Shown piece by piece: positions 23,730 to 32,661 of a stretch of 60,322 nucleotides of DNA. A model generated the notes under the pieces. The model made no database searches and was not told where the DNA came from. It saw only the letters and a list, made by a program, of their open reading frames with translations. This DNA comes from an uncultured Bacteroidota bacterium. GTDB lineage: Bacteria > Bacteroidota > Bacteroidia > Bacteroidales > P3. Where the stretch lies: NCBI GenBank assembly GCA_902762805.1, contig CACWPQ010000017.1:1-60322 (forward strand). The letters are read 5' to 3'. The number at the start of each line of letters is the position of its first letter. The stretch's first letter is position 1. Made by a program: the position numbers and the translations under genes.

Positions 23730-26700
23730 CTAACGAACGACGGCGACGCGCTTGGCGGCGGCGTTGCCAACCTTGACGAGGTAGAGACCGGTGGCGGGCA
23801 CGGTGAATTCCACGTTGGCAGCGGCGGCCTGACGGTTCAGGACGCGGCCATTGACGTCGTAGAGGTAGATGTCGCTTTCGGCACCACGGACCACGATGCG
23901 GCCATCGGCGGCGAAGATTTCGACCTCGGCAGCCTCGACATCGTCGATGTCGACAGGAGCGCGCTCGAAGACGGCGTAGTAGGTCACATCGGCGGTGACG
24001 GTGAAGGTGTAGAGGGCGTCGGTGCTCACAGTGTCGAGGCTGGCCAGCCCACCGAAGCGCGTCAGCCAGGCGACGAAGCGGTAGCCTTCGTTGGCCTGGG
24101 CCGAGAGGGTGACCTCGGTGCCGGCCTCGTAGTAGCCGCTGCCAAGGACGAAGCCCATGTTCTCATCGTTGGAAACGCCGGTGACGAGGAAGAGCTCGGC
24201 CGGGGCGGCGACGGGCTCGAAGACGGCCTCGATGTTGACGCTTGCGGTGACGGTGAAGGTGTAGGCGGCGTCGGTGCTCACGGTGTCGGTGCCGGCGAGC
24301 CAGGCGACGAACCGGTAGCCGTCGTTGGCGGTGGCGGTGGCGGTGAACTCGGAAGCCTCGAGCACGGTTTGGAAGCCCATCGGGTCGACGGTGCCCATGA
24401 TGGTGTTGCGGGTGCTGACACCAACGATGAAGGTGGCCGGGACGAAGAGCTCGAAGTTGGCGGTGACGGTGACGTTGCCGGTAACGGTGAGGACGAGGGT
24501 GTCGCTGGTCTCGCCAGTGCTCCAGCCGGTGAAGAGGTAGCCGTCGTTGGCGGTGGCGACGAGGGTGATGACGCTATCGGCATTGACGGGCTCGGTGGGC
24601 ACGCCGGAGACGGAACCCATGGTGGCGTCGTAGATGACGGTGACGGTGTAGGTGCCGGCGGCGTTGAGCTCGAAGTTGGCGGTGAGGGTGGTGTCGCTGA
24701 CGACGGCCACGGTGATGGTGGGCTCGGTGGCACCGTTGCTCCAGCTGACGAAGTGGTAGCCGTCAGCGGGGATGGCGGTGAGGCTCACGATGGTGCCGTG
24801 TTCAACGGTGGTGGCGGGGCTGACGCTGACCGAACCGCTGGCGTCGGGAGTGACGTTGGTGGTGACGGTGTAGGTGTTGAGCGCGAACTTGGCCACGACG
24901 GTGGTGTCGCTCTCGACGAGGAGGTCGAGGGTTTCGGTGGTCACGCCGTTGTTCCACTCGACGAAGTGGTAGCCTTCAGCGGGCACAGCGGTGAGGGTGA
25001 CGGTGGTGCCGTAGTCGACAGCCTCGGTGGGGATGCCTTCGACCGAGCCGCTCTCGACGGGATCGACCGTGGCGGCCACGGTGTGCTGCATGAGGGCGAA
25101 GGTGGCGGTGAGGGTGGTGTCGGAGACGACGGTCACGTTGATGGTCGCGGTGATGTCGCCGGTGCTCCAGGAGACGAAGCGGTAGTGCTCGGCGGGCACG
25201 GCGGTGAGGGTGACGACGCTAGCGGAGTCGACGGAGCTGGTGGGGATGCCTTCGACGGAGCCCATGGTCTCGTCGTAGTTGACGGTGACGGTGAAGGTGC
25301 CGGCGGGGTTGGCGGCGAAGTGGGCCACGAGGGCGGTGTCGCTCACGACGGTGAAGGTGTAGGCGGCCTCGGTGCTGACGGTGTCCTCACCGGCGAGCCA
25401 TGCCACGAAGCTGTAGCCCGCGGCGGGGGTGGCGGTGGCGGTGAACTCGGTGCCGTAGTCGACGACGCTGTCGCCGGCGGGCTCGACGATACCCATGACG
25501 GCATCGGCGGAGGCGAGGGAGACAGTGTACTGGTTGGCGGCGAAGGTGGCGGTCAGCGTGGTGTCGGCGGTGGCCACGATGCGGATGGTGTCGGTGGTCT
25601 CACCGTTGCTCCAGGAGACGAAGTGGTGGCCTTCGGCCGGGGTGGCGACGAGGGTGACGGTGTCGCCGTCGGGGACGACGGTGTCGCCAGTGGCGGTGCC
25701 CATGGCGGCGTCGTTGACAGCGGTGGCGACGGTGACGTCGTAGTGCTCGAAGGGGGTGGTGAAGGGGAGCTTGGTCCAGCGGCTGTGCTCGGTGTCGGAG
25801 CAGGCGGCGCGGAGGTAGAAGGTGTAGTTGGTGTCGCGGAGGAGGTCGGTCAGGGCGACGCTGTTGGTGGCGACGTTCTGAGCGAGGGTCTCGAGTTCGG
25901 CGTTGGTGAGGGTGTCGCTGGTGTTGATGACATACTGCCAGGCGGTCTCCTGGTTGCCGGGCTGCCAGGCGAAGTCGGCGCTGAAGCCGGTGAGGCCGGT
26001 CTGGTAGGCGGTGGTCACGTCGTAGCAGGAGCTCTCATTGGCGGTGCGGAAGTTGGCCTGGGGCAGGAAGTTGATGAGGGTACCGGCAGCGGTCAGGTAC
26101 GAGGAGCCATAGACATAGCGGCTTGCATTTTCGACAGTGGAACCTGCGAACAGGCAGTTGGCATAGCCATTCTCATCGGTGGGCAGCTCGAAGCTGACGA
26201 GCAGGTTGCCGCCGTTGTAGACGAAGGGGGTGTTGAAGGTGATCTTCATACCGTCGGCCACAGTGGCCAGAAGGGTGCCGGTGTAGACGTTGGTGGTGGG
26301 GGTGGCATCCCAGCCGTTAGCCAGGTTGGCGCTGTCGGTGACGGCGAGGCTGACGTTGAAGGTGTAGTTGCCCCAACCTCCGTAGGAGGCAGTGCCGAGA
26401 GAGCGAACCTCATACTCAATGCCGGTGATGGTTTGGCCGATGAGGTCGGTCAGCATGGAAGCGGGATAGATGCTCTGTGTGCGCTGTTGTTCGTCGGTAT
26501 AGTTGCCATAGACGGGTACATATTGGTTGCTTTGGTCGCCTGCTCCGACGACGGTGGGGTTGCCCGGGTCGACGGCGGTGCGGATGCTGTCGAGGCGGAC
26601 GGTGTCGCTGGTGAGGCCGGTGACGGCGTCATAGGCGCAGACGTAGATGTCGTAGGAGGTGTCGGCGAGGAGGCCGGTGAAGAGGTTGTAGGCCTGAAGG

Positions 26701-29700
26701 GGCTGCGTACCCGCGATAGCGGTTTCTACGGTGACCCAGTCGGTGGCGGCTTGGCCATGGAGGGCGGCGGCGGCGCGCCAAGCGGTTTCGTCGGCGAAGT
26801 TAGCCTCGTCGCGCATCCAAACGGCGGAGAAGGCGTTATGCGACTGGTCGAAGGCGGCCAGGTTGATGGGGGCGGGCATAGCCACGGGCATCAGCACGCT
26901 GTCGGGCTGGCTCCAGGGCGAGGAGCAGTTGTCGGCCGGGCAGACGTTCTGCACATATATATAATAGGTGGTGGCGCTGGCGAGGTTGTCGAGGGTGAAG
27001 ACGGTGGTGTCGATGCCGTTGGCGGTAGCCGTGGCAGCGGCGAGGTCGGCCTCGGAGAGGAGAGTGGTGCTGAGGATGTAGCTGAAGTTGTCGGCCTGAC
27101 CAAGGGCTTCGCCGGTGTTGTTGAGCACGAGCTGTGCGGTGTGTTTGCCAGTGACGGTGACGCTGACGATTTCAGGTACGCGGCAGGTGGGGAAGGTACG
27201 GAACTGATAGGTAGCCCAGCCGGAGGTGCCTTCGGGGTGCTCGTTGCCATTGCAGAGGGTCTTGATGTAGACATAGTAGTCCTGGTCGGGGGTGAGGCCG
27301 GTGGCGTTGTAGCTGACAGCATCGGCGGCGAGGGTCACGGAGGTGGCGGCGTCGAGGTCGGCGGCATCGATTTCAGTGGCGCTGACGATAATCTGGTTGC
27401 CCACGCAGTAGTCGGCGTCGGCGGCGGTCCAGACAATCTTGGCGCTGGTGTTGGTGATGCTGTCGGCCGAGATGGAAGTCACCTCGGGGCAGGCGTTGGC
27501 GGGATTGCAGTAGCCAAGGCTCATAACCACACGGCTTTGAACATAGTTCTTACTGCCTGTGTAGGAGGCGAGATCATTGATGTCGGGGTTCTGGGAATCG
27601 CTGTACCAGTAGAGTGACTTGTAGCCTGTGCAGGTGGAGGTGCGGAAGGTCTGAGACGATGTACCATCGCTTCCACTGTTGTCATCGATGATGATCATGA
27701 GGTTGGAGGTTCCATCGTAGGAATAGGGGGTGCTAAGGGTGAGCTCATTCCAACCTTGGGTGAAGCTGGCGAAGCTACCGCTGTATACCATCACTGCGTT
27801 GGTAGCATCGAGCGGTTCGAAGTCGGAGCTGGAGGAGAAGGTCGACTTGGTGGTGGGTTGGATGTAGATGGTGATGTCGGTCTTGGTGGAAGGCGCACTC
27901 GTGGCGGCATAGTAGTAGCTGAGGCTGGTGAAGGTGTGTGCTCCGTTCAATTCCGCTGCATCGATGATGGTCTCTGAGAACGAGTTTTTGTAGTAAGTAG
28001 CGACGGGGTAGTAATAGGAGGTGCCGCCGACGGTGGGGTTGCCGATGACCACCTCTTCGCAGGCGCCGAGACCCTGGGTCATGACAGCTTGCTGGAGCCA
28101 AGTGGTGTCGCAGGCGGATTTGACGTAGACGTAGTACTGTGTTTCGCGGGCGAGACCTTCGAAGGTGTATTCGTGAGCATTGTTGACCACGGTGTAGCTG
28201 GCGGCGGCCAGGGCTTCGGCATCAAGCTGGGTTTCGCTGATGAGGACGTGGAACTCGGTTACGAGGGTGTCGGGGCAGTCCCAGGTGGCAGTGATGCGGA
28301 TGCGCTCGGGAGCCGTCTGCAGGTTGCGCGCGGCGACGCAGGTCTCGGTCTGGAGGGTGAGGGTGTAGTCGGTGTAGAGATTGCGGTCCTCAGCCTTGAC
28401 GCGGAGGACGGTGGGGGTGTTCATCTGGAGGTAGTTCTTGATGGAGTAGCTGGTGACCTGGCAGGTGAAGGAGCCGTCGCCGGCGGTGTCGATGAAGACG
28501 GCGGCGCCGGTGTTGACCGTCCAAGTGAGGGTCATGTCGGAGCTCACATTGTCGGTGTACCAGACTGGGGCGTTGATGAAGTAGGGCTCGGCGAGGGTGT
28601 CCATGACGGGGGCCTCGCGGCGGGCGTTGCCGGTGAGGTTGAAGGCGGTCATCTTGCGTCCGGAGCGGAGGGTGCGGCTGCTGACAGTGACGGCGCGGCT
28701 GCTGTCGGTGTCGGAGCAGAGGGCGCGGAGGGTGAAGTTGTAGGTGGTGTTTTCCGGAAGGGCGGAGAAGGTGTGGGTGGTGTCGGTGGTGGTGGTGTAG
28801 CTGAGGGTGTCGGAGCCCTGGATGCAGAGGATGCTGTAGGTGGCGCCGTTGTTGGTGGTGTCGCTCCAGTTCAGGGTGATGCTGCTGCTGGTGGCTTCGA
28901 CAACCAGACCTCTAGGCTTGGCACAGGTGGGGGCGAGGGCTACACTGAAGTTGTCCATGTAAGTGGCAGAGCCATACTTGCTCTCGCCGCGGAGAATGAT
29001 GTAGCACGTGCCGCTGGTGATGGGGATAGGAAACTCGTAGGTGTACCATCCCGTGGCGCTTTCGGCCTGAACCACGCCGCCATCGGTCTGTGTGTAGTTA
29101 CGCGAGATGAAGCCCAACTCGGTGGCACCTTCAATATTGCCATCGGTGCTGGCGAATACGCGGATGCCTTCGCCGGGATAGCTGGCGCCGGAAGCATTGC
29201 GTAGCACATCAATGATGAATTCGTAGTTGCCGTTGAGGCTCATCTCGGGCAGCACCAACTTGGTCATGGTGCCGTTGCTCATGTCAGGCAGCATCAGCTT
29301 GTTTGTGGCGTTGCCCGACTGGGTGGTGGTATTCACGGTAAAGACTTGGGATCCGGGTCCTTCGATATGCTCGTTCAGCATGCAGGGAATTGCAGTGGTA
29401 TTGGCGGCATACAATTCGAAGTCCTCGACCCATGGGAAAGCGGAAACCACACCGCAGGCGGTGCGGAAGGTGGTGGCGATGAGGGCGGTTGCACCGCCTT
29501 CGCAGTCGGTACGCACACCATAGGTATACACGGTGTTGGCATTGAGGCCCGCGAGGGTATAGCTGAGGGCAGTGAGACCCGTGGCCACAACGTTGGTGTC
29601 GGTGGGGGTGATGATTACCACACTATAGGTGGTGCCTGCTGCATTCTCGGCATCGGCCCAGGTGAGGGTGGCACCGGTGTTCGTGATGTCGCTGGCGACC

Positions 29701-30320
29701 AGGCTCTGCACTCGCTTGCAGCTCGACGTGGACTCGTAGGTGAAAGTAGTCTTTGGGATGAAATTGCGCTGCGAGCCTGTGACGTTGGCCAAGCTGCTGC
29801 CATTGTAGCCTCCCCATGAGGCCCCCGAAACGGTCTGGCCATTGAAACTAATGTTTTTATAGCCAGCGTCGGTGGTGTTGTCAATACCAATCAGCAGGTT
29901 GCCGCCGTTGTACTCATAGGGGACGCTGAGGGCGATGGTCATCTCGCCACCGCTGCCGCTGCTGAGCACCGACAGCGTGCCGCTGTAGGCAACATCGCCG
30001 GCAGTTCTCGGCTCAAGGGCTGTGATGGTCGTGTATTCGACCTCTTTCAGGTACACCTCCACTTGGCTCGCCGTGGTGTACGGCACATTGCTACTGGTGC
30101 TGTAGAACTTCAGCTCGGTGATGGTCATACCCGACATCTGGGCCAAACTGCTGGCTGGATACACTACCTGGCTTCGTGTGAAGTCATCAAAGTAATGAAT
30201 GTACGCCGGTACAACGTTTGAAGTGGTTGTACCGTCATACACTGTCAGCGTTTGTGCTTGCGCTAGGAACGGTAGCATCATGGCCACCGCGAGCGCGAAA
30301 GAGCGTACGAACTTTAACAT
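23730..30320 (-). CDS. 2196-residue secreted T9SS cargo with fibronectin III and InlB B-type repeats
   Basis: Signal peptide at 1-22 (FALAVAMMLPFLAQAQT). The N-terminal two thirds holds several fibronectin type III-like domains (for example about 207-290) and cleaved-adhesin-like modules (FPWVEDFELY near 295). Residues about 1517-2108 are eight tandem divergent InlB B-type repeats of about 74 residues (GYHFVSWSNG motif and relatives). The last about 65 residues (IYLYDVNGRVLNRQ... GLYLVKVGN) are a type A T9SS sorting domain, so the protein should be exported by the type IX system and fixed to the surface. Likely an adhesin; no catalytic domain is seen. Expressed alone, with a strong terminator. 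Confidence 0.9.
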   Translation of the reverse strand: MLKFVRSFALAVAMMLPFLAQAQTLTVYDGTTTSNVVPAYIHYFDDFTRSQVVYPASSLAQMSGMTITELKFYSTSSNVPYTTASQVEVYLKEVEYTTITALEPRTAGDVAYSGTLSVLSSGSGGEMTIALSVPYEYNGGNLLIGIDNTTDAGYKNISFNGQTVSGASWGGYNGSSLANVTGSQRNFIPKTTFTYESTSSCKRVQSLVASDITNTGATLTWADAENAAGTTYSVVIITPTDTNVVATGLTALSYTLAGLNANTVYTYGVRTDCEGGATALIATTFRTACGVVSAFPWVEDFELYAANTTAIPCMLNEHIEGPGSQVFTVNTTTQSGNATNKLMLPDMSNGTMTKLVLPEMSLNGNYEFIIDVLRNASGASYPGEGIRVFASTDGNIEGATELGFISRNYTQTDGGVVQAESATGWYTYEFPIPITSGTCYIILRGESKYGSATYMDNFSVALAPTCAKPRGLVVEATSSSITLNWSDTTNNGATYSILCIQGSDTLSYTTTTDTTHTFSALPENTTYNFTLRALCSDTDSSRAVTVSSRTLRSGRKMTAFNLTGNARREAPVMDTLAEPYFINAPVWYTDNVSSDMTLTWTVNTGAAVFIDTAGDGSFTCQVTSYSIKNYLQMNTPTVLRVKAEDRNLYTDYTLTLQTETCVAARNLQTAPERIRITATWDCPDTLVTEFHVLISETQLDAEALAAASYTVVNNAHEYTFEGLARETQYYVYVKSACDTTWLQQAVMTQGLGACEEVVIGNPTVGGTSYYYPVATYYKNSFSETIIDAAELNGAHTFTSLSYYYAATSAPSTKTDITIYIQPTTKSTFSSSSDFEPLDATNAVMVYSGSFASFTQGWNELTLSTPYSYDGTSNLMIIIDDNSGSDGTSSQTFRTSTCTGYKSLYWYSDSQNPDINDLASYTGSKNYVQSRVVMSLGYCNPANACPEVTSISADSITNTSAKIVWTAADADYCVGNQIIVSATEIDAADLDAATSVTLAADAVSYNATGLTPDQDYYVYIKTLCNGNEHPEGTSGWATYQFRTFPTCRVPEIVSVTVTGKHTAQLVLNNTGEALGQADNFSYILSTTLLSEADLAAATATANGIDTTVFTLDNLASATTYYIYVQNVCPADNCSSPWSQPDSVLMPVAMPAPINLAAFDQSHNAFSAVWMRDEANFADETAWRAAAALHGQAATDWVTVETAIAGTQPLQAYNLFTGLLADTSYDIYVCAYDAVTGLTSDTVRLDSIRTAVDPGNPTVVGAGDQSNQYVPVYGNYTDEQQRTQSIYPASMLTDLIGQTITGIEYEVRSLGTASYGGWGNYTFNVSLAVTDSANLANGWDATPTTNVYTGTLLATVADGMKITFNTPFVYNGGNLLVSFELPTDENGYANCLFAGSTVENASRYVYGSSYLTAAGTLINFLPQANFRTANESSCYDVTTAYQTGLTGFSADFAWQPGNQETAWQYVINTSDTLTNAELETLAQNVATNSVALTDLLRDTNYTFYLRAACSDTEHSRWTKLPFTTPFEHYDVTVATAVNDAAMGTATGDTVVPDGDTVTLVATPAEGHHFVSWSNGETTDTIRIVATADTTLTATFAANQYTVSLASADAVMGIVEPAGDSVVDYGTEFTATATPAAGYSFVAWLAGEDTVSTEAAYTFTVVSDTALVAHFAANPAGTFTVTVNYDETMGSVEGIPTSSVDSASVVTLTAVPAEHYRFVSWSTGDITATINVTVVSDTTLTATFALMQHTVAATVDPVESGSVEGIPTEAVDYGTTVTLTAVPAEGYHFVEWNNGVTTETLDLLVESDTTVVAKFALNTYTVTTNVTPDASGSVSVSPATTVEHGTIVSLTAIPADGYHFVSWSNGATEPTITVAVVSDTTLTANFELNAAGTYTVTVIYDATMGSVSGVPTEPVNADSVITLVATANDGYLFTGWSTGETSDTLVLTVTGNVTVTANFELFVPATFIVGVSTRNTIMGTVDPMGFQTVLEASEFTATATANDGYRFVAWLAGTDTVSTDAAYTFTVTASVNIEAVFEPVAAPAELFLVTGVSNDENMGFVLGSGYYEAGTEVTLSAQANEGYRFVAWLTRFGGLASLDTVSTDALYTFTVTADVTYYAVFERAPVDIDDVEAAEVEIFAADGRIVVRGAESDIYLYDVNGRVLNRQAAAANVEFTVPATGLYLVKVGNAAAKRVAVVR

Positions 30321-30396
30321 AGGGTTAGGATTTAAATGATTATTAATTAATTTGTTATGTCGATTTTTTTTATTGTTTCCTTATATGTTATGGCTG

Positions 30397-30404
30397 CAAA
30401 GATA
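30397..30404 (-). promoter_or_regulatory. -7 element of the T9SS cargo gene
   Basis: Minus-strand TATCTTTG (30404-30397), about 77 nt before the ATG; the leader is AT-rich. No clear -33 TTTG at the expected distance. Confidence 0.45.
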
Positions 30405-30480
30405 CATTTTATTTTTGAATTATATGCTAAAAATTGTTAAAAGATCACTCCCCAACCCTGCGGCGAGGGGTGGGGAGCGG

Positions 30481-30562
30481 TAGGGGGATGGTAGGGGTTC
30501 TCTAGGGGAATTGTTCGGTCCTTTCCCATTATTACCCACCGATGGGAAAATAGGGATACTTT
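30481..30562. repeat. Intergenic repeat, copy 2 of 4
   Basis: TAGGGGGATGGTAGGGGTTC, then ATTACCCACCGATGGG and GGGATACTTT, ending at the stop codon of the thioesterase gene (30564). Confidence 0.75.
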
Positions 30563-30563
30563 G

Positions 30564-30950
30564 CTAGGCGAGGAGTCGCTGGCGGAGGTCGTCGGGGATG
30601 GTGTCGGAGGCGGCGGTGGAGCGTCGGTAGCCGGCCATGACGGTGCGGCACTCGGCGCAGAGGCGTCCGGTGCCTTGCTCGACGATGCGCTGGAGGACGG
30701 TAAGGCTCTTGTTGCCAATGCGTTCCACCTCGGTCTCGACGGCGATGGCGTCGGTCTTGTGGATTTGGGAGCGGAAGTCGACTTCGTAGTGGACGACCAT
30801 GACGGTGAAGTCGCCCTCTTCGGGCGGGAGGCCGCGGGCGCGGAAGAAGTGGTCCTTGCCGAGGTCGAAGAATTCCATGATGACGGCGTTGTTGACATGG
30901 CCCATTTGGTCGATGTCGTTAAATCTTATCTGTAAGTCCAGTTTATGCAT
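30564..30950 (-). CDS. Acyl-CoA thioesterase, hotdog fold (YbgC/FadM-like)
   Basis: 128 residues of the 4HBT hotdog family. The start IRFNDIDQMGHVNNAVIMEF carries the Asp and Gly-His-Val-Asn signature of YbgC/FadM-type acyl-CoA thioesterases, and VHYEVDFRSQIHKTD follows. Such enzymes hydrolyse acyl-CoA thioesters in the cytosol; the chain preference cannot be told. It is downstream of the histidine kinase gene by 51 bp, a gap occupied by a solo REP-like unit, so it may share that transcript. Confidence 0.85.
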   Translation of the reverse strand: MHKLDLQIRFNDIDQMGHVNNAVIMEFFDLGKDHFFRARGLPPEEGDFTVMVVHYEVDFRSQIHKTDAIAVETEVERIGNKSLTVLQRIVEQGTGRLCAECRTVMAGYRRSTAASDTIPDDLRQRLLA

Positions 30951-30967
30951 TGTTTTTTGTGTTTTTC

Positions 30968-31005
30968 CCCGCCTGCGGCGGAAATCTATAAATCTTGGAA
31001 ATTAT
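30968..31005. repeat. Solo REP-like unit (AAATCTTGTAAATCT type)
   Basis: CCGCCTGCGGCGG hairpin followed by AAATCTATAAATCTTGGAAA, the same family as the doublet at 6221-6346. It overlaps the end of the histidine kinase gene. Confidence 0.6.
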
Positions 31006-31853
31006 CGTTTCAGGGAGAAGAAGAATTCGAGGCCGCTTTCGGGTCTGTTTTTGGCGTAGATTTCGCCGTGGTGGAAGAGGACGGCGTGCTTGACGATGGA
31101 GAGGCCGAGGCCGGTGCCGCCGTCGGCGCGGGAGCGGCCTTGGCCGATGCGGACGAAGCGGTCGAAGAGTCGGGCGAGGTAGTCGTCGGGGACGCCGCGG
31201 CCAGTGTCGTAGAAGTGGATGTAGTGGAATTCTGAGTTTTGAATTTTGAATTTGGAATTGAGGGGTTCGTAGGTTTCGGCGACGATGTCGATGCCGGGGC
31301 CGGCATAGGAGAGGGCGTTGTCGGCCAGGTTGCGGAAGATGCGGTAGAGGAGTTCGTGGTTGCCGCGGATGGGTAGGGGCGGGAGGTTGTTGTGGAGGGT
31401 GACGGAGGCGGCGGCGGCGCGGTCGGCGAGTTCGTCGAAGACCTCCTGGGCGACGTCGCGCACTTCGAGCTGCTCGAGGGGGAAGAGGTCGGCGCTCTCT
31501 TCGAGTTTGTTGATGACGGAGACGTCCTGGATGAGGTCGGAGAGGCGCAGGGTCTGCTGGTAGGAGCGTTCGAGGAAGTGGCGGCGGCGGTCGTCGTCGA
31601 CGGGGCGGTCGGAGAGGAGGATTTCGAGGTAGCCGCGGATGGAGCTGACTGGGGTTTTGAGCTCGTGGGCGATGTTGGAGGTCATCTCCTGCTTGAGCTG
31701 GCGGTTGCGCTGCTCGGTGGCCTGTGCTTCGTGGCGGAGGCGGTTGGCCTCGTCGGCGAGCTGGCGCAGGCGGCGGGTGCGTCGTGCGAGGCGCAGGTAG
31801 AGCACGAGGATGGCCAGGACGAGCAGGAGGAGTATGGCGTCAGACCAGTCCAT
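31002..31853 (-). CDS. Sensor histidine kinase (PhoR-like)
   Basis: 283 residues from the ATG at 31853; a TTG 6 bp upstream is an alternative start. One N-terminal membrane helix (LLLLVLAILVLYL), no periplasmic sensor, then a HisKA domain with the phospho-acceptor His near residue 63 (NIAHELKTPVSSIRG). The HATPase domain has N box NLADNAL, G boxes DTGRGVP and GGTGLGLSIVKH. It partners the response regulator at 31840, whose gene it overlaps by 14 bp. An in-frame repeat insertion (NSKFKIQNSEF, 31226-31262) sits between the N and G boxes of the ATP-binding domain, yet the frame is intact. Confidence 0.92.
   Translation of the reverse strand: MDWSDAILLLLVLAILVLYLRLARRTRRLRQLADEANRLRHEAQATEQRNRQLKQEMTSNIAHELKTPVSSIRGYLEILLSDRPVDDDRRRHFLERSYQQTLRLSDLIQDVSVINKLEESADLFPLEQLEVRDVAQEVFDELADRAAAASVTLHNNLPPLPIRGNHELLYRIFRNLADNALSYAGPGIDIVAETYEPLNSKFKIQNSEFHYIHFYDTGRGVPDDYLARLFDRFVRIGQGRSRADGGTGLGLSIVKHAVLFHHGEIYAKNRPESGLEFFFSLKR
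31226..31262. repeat. Short dispersed repeat inside the histidine kinase gene
   Basis: TTTTGAATTTTGAATTTGGA units read in frame as NSKFKIQNSEF within the ATPase domain. Confidence 0.7.
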
Positions 31854-32514
31854 AGCCAAAGCCTGTTTTGTTGACGATGCGTGAGCCGTCGGGGCCGAGT
31901 TTTTTGCGCAGGCGCGCGATGTGGACGTCGACCGAGCGCTCGCCGACGAGGGTGTCGCCGGGCCAGACGGCGGCGAGGATTTCCTCGCGGGTGAAGTAGC
32001 GGCCGGGGTGCTCCTGGAAGAGCTTCAGGATGAGGTATTCGCGGCGGGTCAGGCTAGAGAGACTAGTAGGGCTAGTGAAACTAGTGGAACTAGTCAGACT
32101 AGTCAGGCTAGGGTTGGCGGCGGTGCGGCGGAGGACAGCGCGGATGCGGGCGAGGACGGTGTCGAAGGCGAAGGGTTTGGCGATGTAGTCGTCGGCGCCG
32201 GCGTCGAAGCCGCGGAGCTGGTCGTCGTGGCCGCCGAGTGCGGTGAGGAAGATGACGGGGGTCTGGTCGCCGTGCCCGCGCAGGGTCCGCGCCAGGTCGA
32301 CGCCCGACATGCCACCCATCATCACGTCGAGGATAAGGAGGTCGTAGGGGGGATTTTTGATTTTTGAATTTTGAATTTGGAGTAAAGGGAGGGCTTCTTC
32401 GGCGCTGAGGGCGGTATCGACCTCAAAGCCCTCGGCTTCAAGGTTGAAGCGGAGGATTTCGCAGAGGTCCTGCTCGTCGTCGACTACCAGTATTCGTTGT
32501 TTGGGAGACATCAT
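31840..32514 (-). CDS. OmpR/PhoB-family response regulator
   Basis: 224 residues. Receiver domain with the acidic pair in LVVDDEQD, phospho-acceptor Asp in LLILDVMMGGMSG, and Lys in IAKPF. The C-terminal winged helix (LTRREYLILKLFQEHPGRYF, then VDVHIARLRKKLG) binds DNA. The ATG at 32514 was chosen; a longer reading would run into the tRNA-Gly gene at 32525. Two repeat insertions are in frame: LQIQNSKIKNPP in the receiver just before LLILD (32350-32383), and a Thr/Ser-rich linker of nine-base units (32049-32113). Co-transcribed with the kinase at 31002. Confidence 0.93.
   Translation of the reverse strand: MMSPKQRILVVDDEQDLCEILRFNLEAEGFEVDTALSAEEALPLLQIQNSKIKNPPYDLLILDVMMGGMSGVDLARTLRGHGDQTPVIFLTALGGHDDQLRGFDAGADDYIAKPFAFDTVLARIRAVLRRTAANPSLTSLTSSTSFTSPTSLSSLTRREYLILKLFQEHPGRYFTREEILAAVWPGDTLVGERSVDVHIARLRKKLGPDGSRIVNKTGFGYGLV
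32049..32113. repeat. Nine-base tandem repeat (CTAGTNNNN) in the response-regulator linker
   Basis: Seven units of CTAGTNNNN with a strict 9-bp period, read as a Thr-Ser-X linker between receiver and DNA-binding domain. Because the period is a multiple of three, unit number can change without a frameshift. Confidence 0.85.
32350..32383. repeat. Short dispersed repeat inside the response-regulator receiver domain
   Basis: TTTTTGAATTTTGAATTTGG read in frame as LQIQNSKIKN, directly before the phosphorylation-site strand. Confidence 0.7.
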
Positions 32515-32524
32515 CGAAGAGGGG

Positions 32525-32597
32525 AGCGATAGACGGGGGTCGAACCCGCGACCTGCGGCTTGGGAAGCCGCCGCTCTGCCAACTGAGCTACTATCGC
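32525..32597 (-). tRNA. tRNA-Gly (anticodon CCC)
   Basis: 73 nt. Acceptor stem GCGATAG/CTATCGC, D arm GCTCAGTTGGCAGAGC, anticodon arm GCGGC-TTCCCAA-GCCGC giving anticodon CCC, T arm GCGGG-TTCGACC-CCCGT. The 3' CCA is not encoded. Located 10 bp upstream of the response-regulator start. Confidence 0.96.
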
Positions 32598-32661
32598 ATT
32601 GTTTCAACCCACCCATAACGCACCCTTCGGGGGTTTATTGTGCGGTGGGCGAAAATATTTT

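Noticed and set aside
21938..23770. Glutamine synthetase with an extra N-terminal 108 residues
   Set aside because: The added codons run through an intergenic repeat and a terminator; the family start is MTQEQLKFNP at 23446.
23691..27617. Very long open frame (over 1300 codons) on the plus strand opposite the T9SS cargo gene
   Set aside because: It is a GC-driven shadow: the product is a Gly/Val/Asp/Glu-rich low-complexity string, while the minus strand encodes a protein with signal peptide, repeats and sorting domain.
32515..32616. N-terminal extension of the response regulator (GRAAASQAAGRGFDPRL)
   Set aside because: It is the translated tRNA-Gly gene at 32525-32597.
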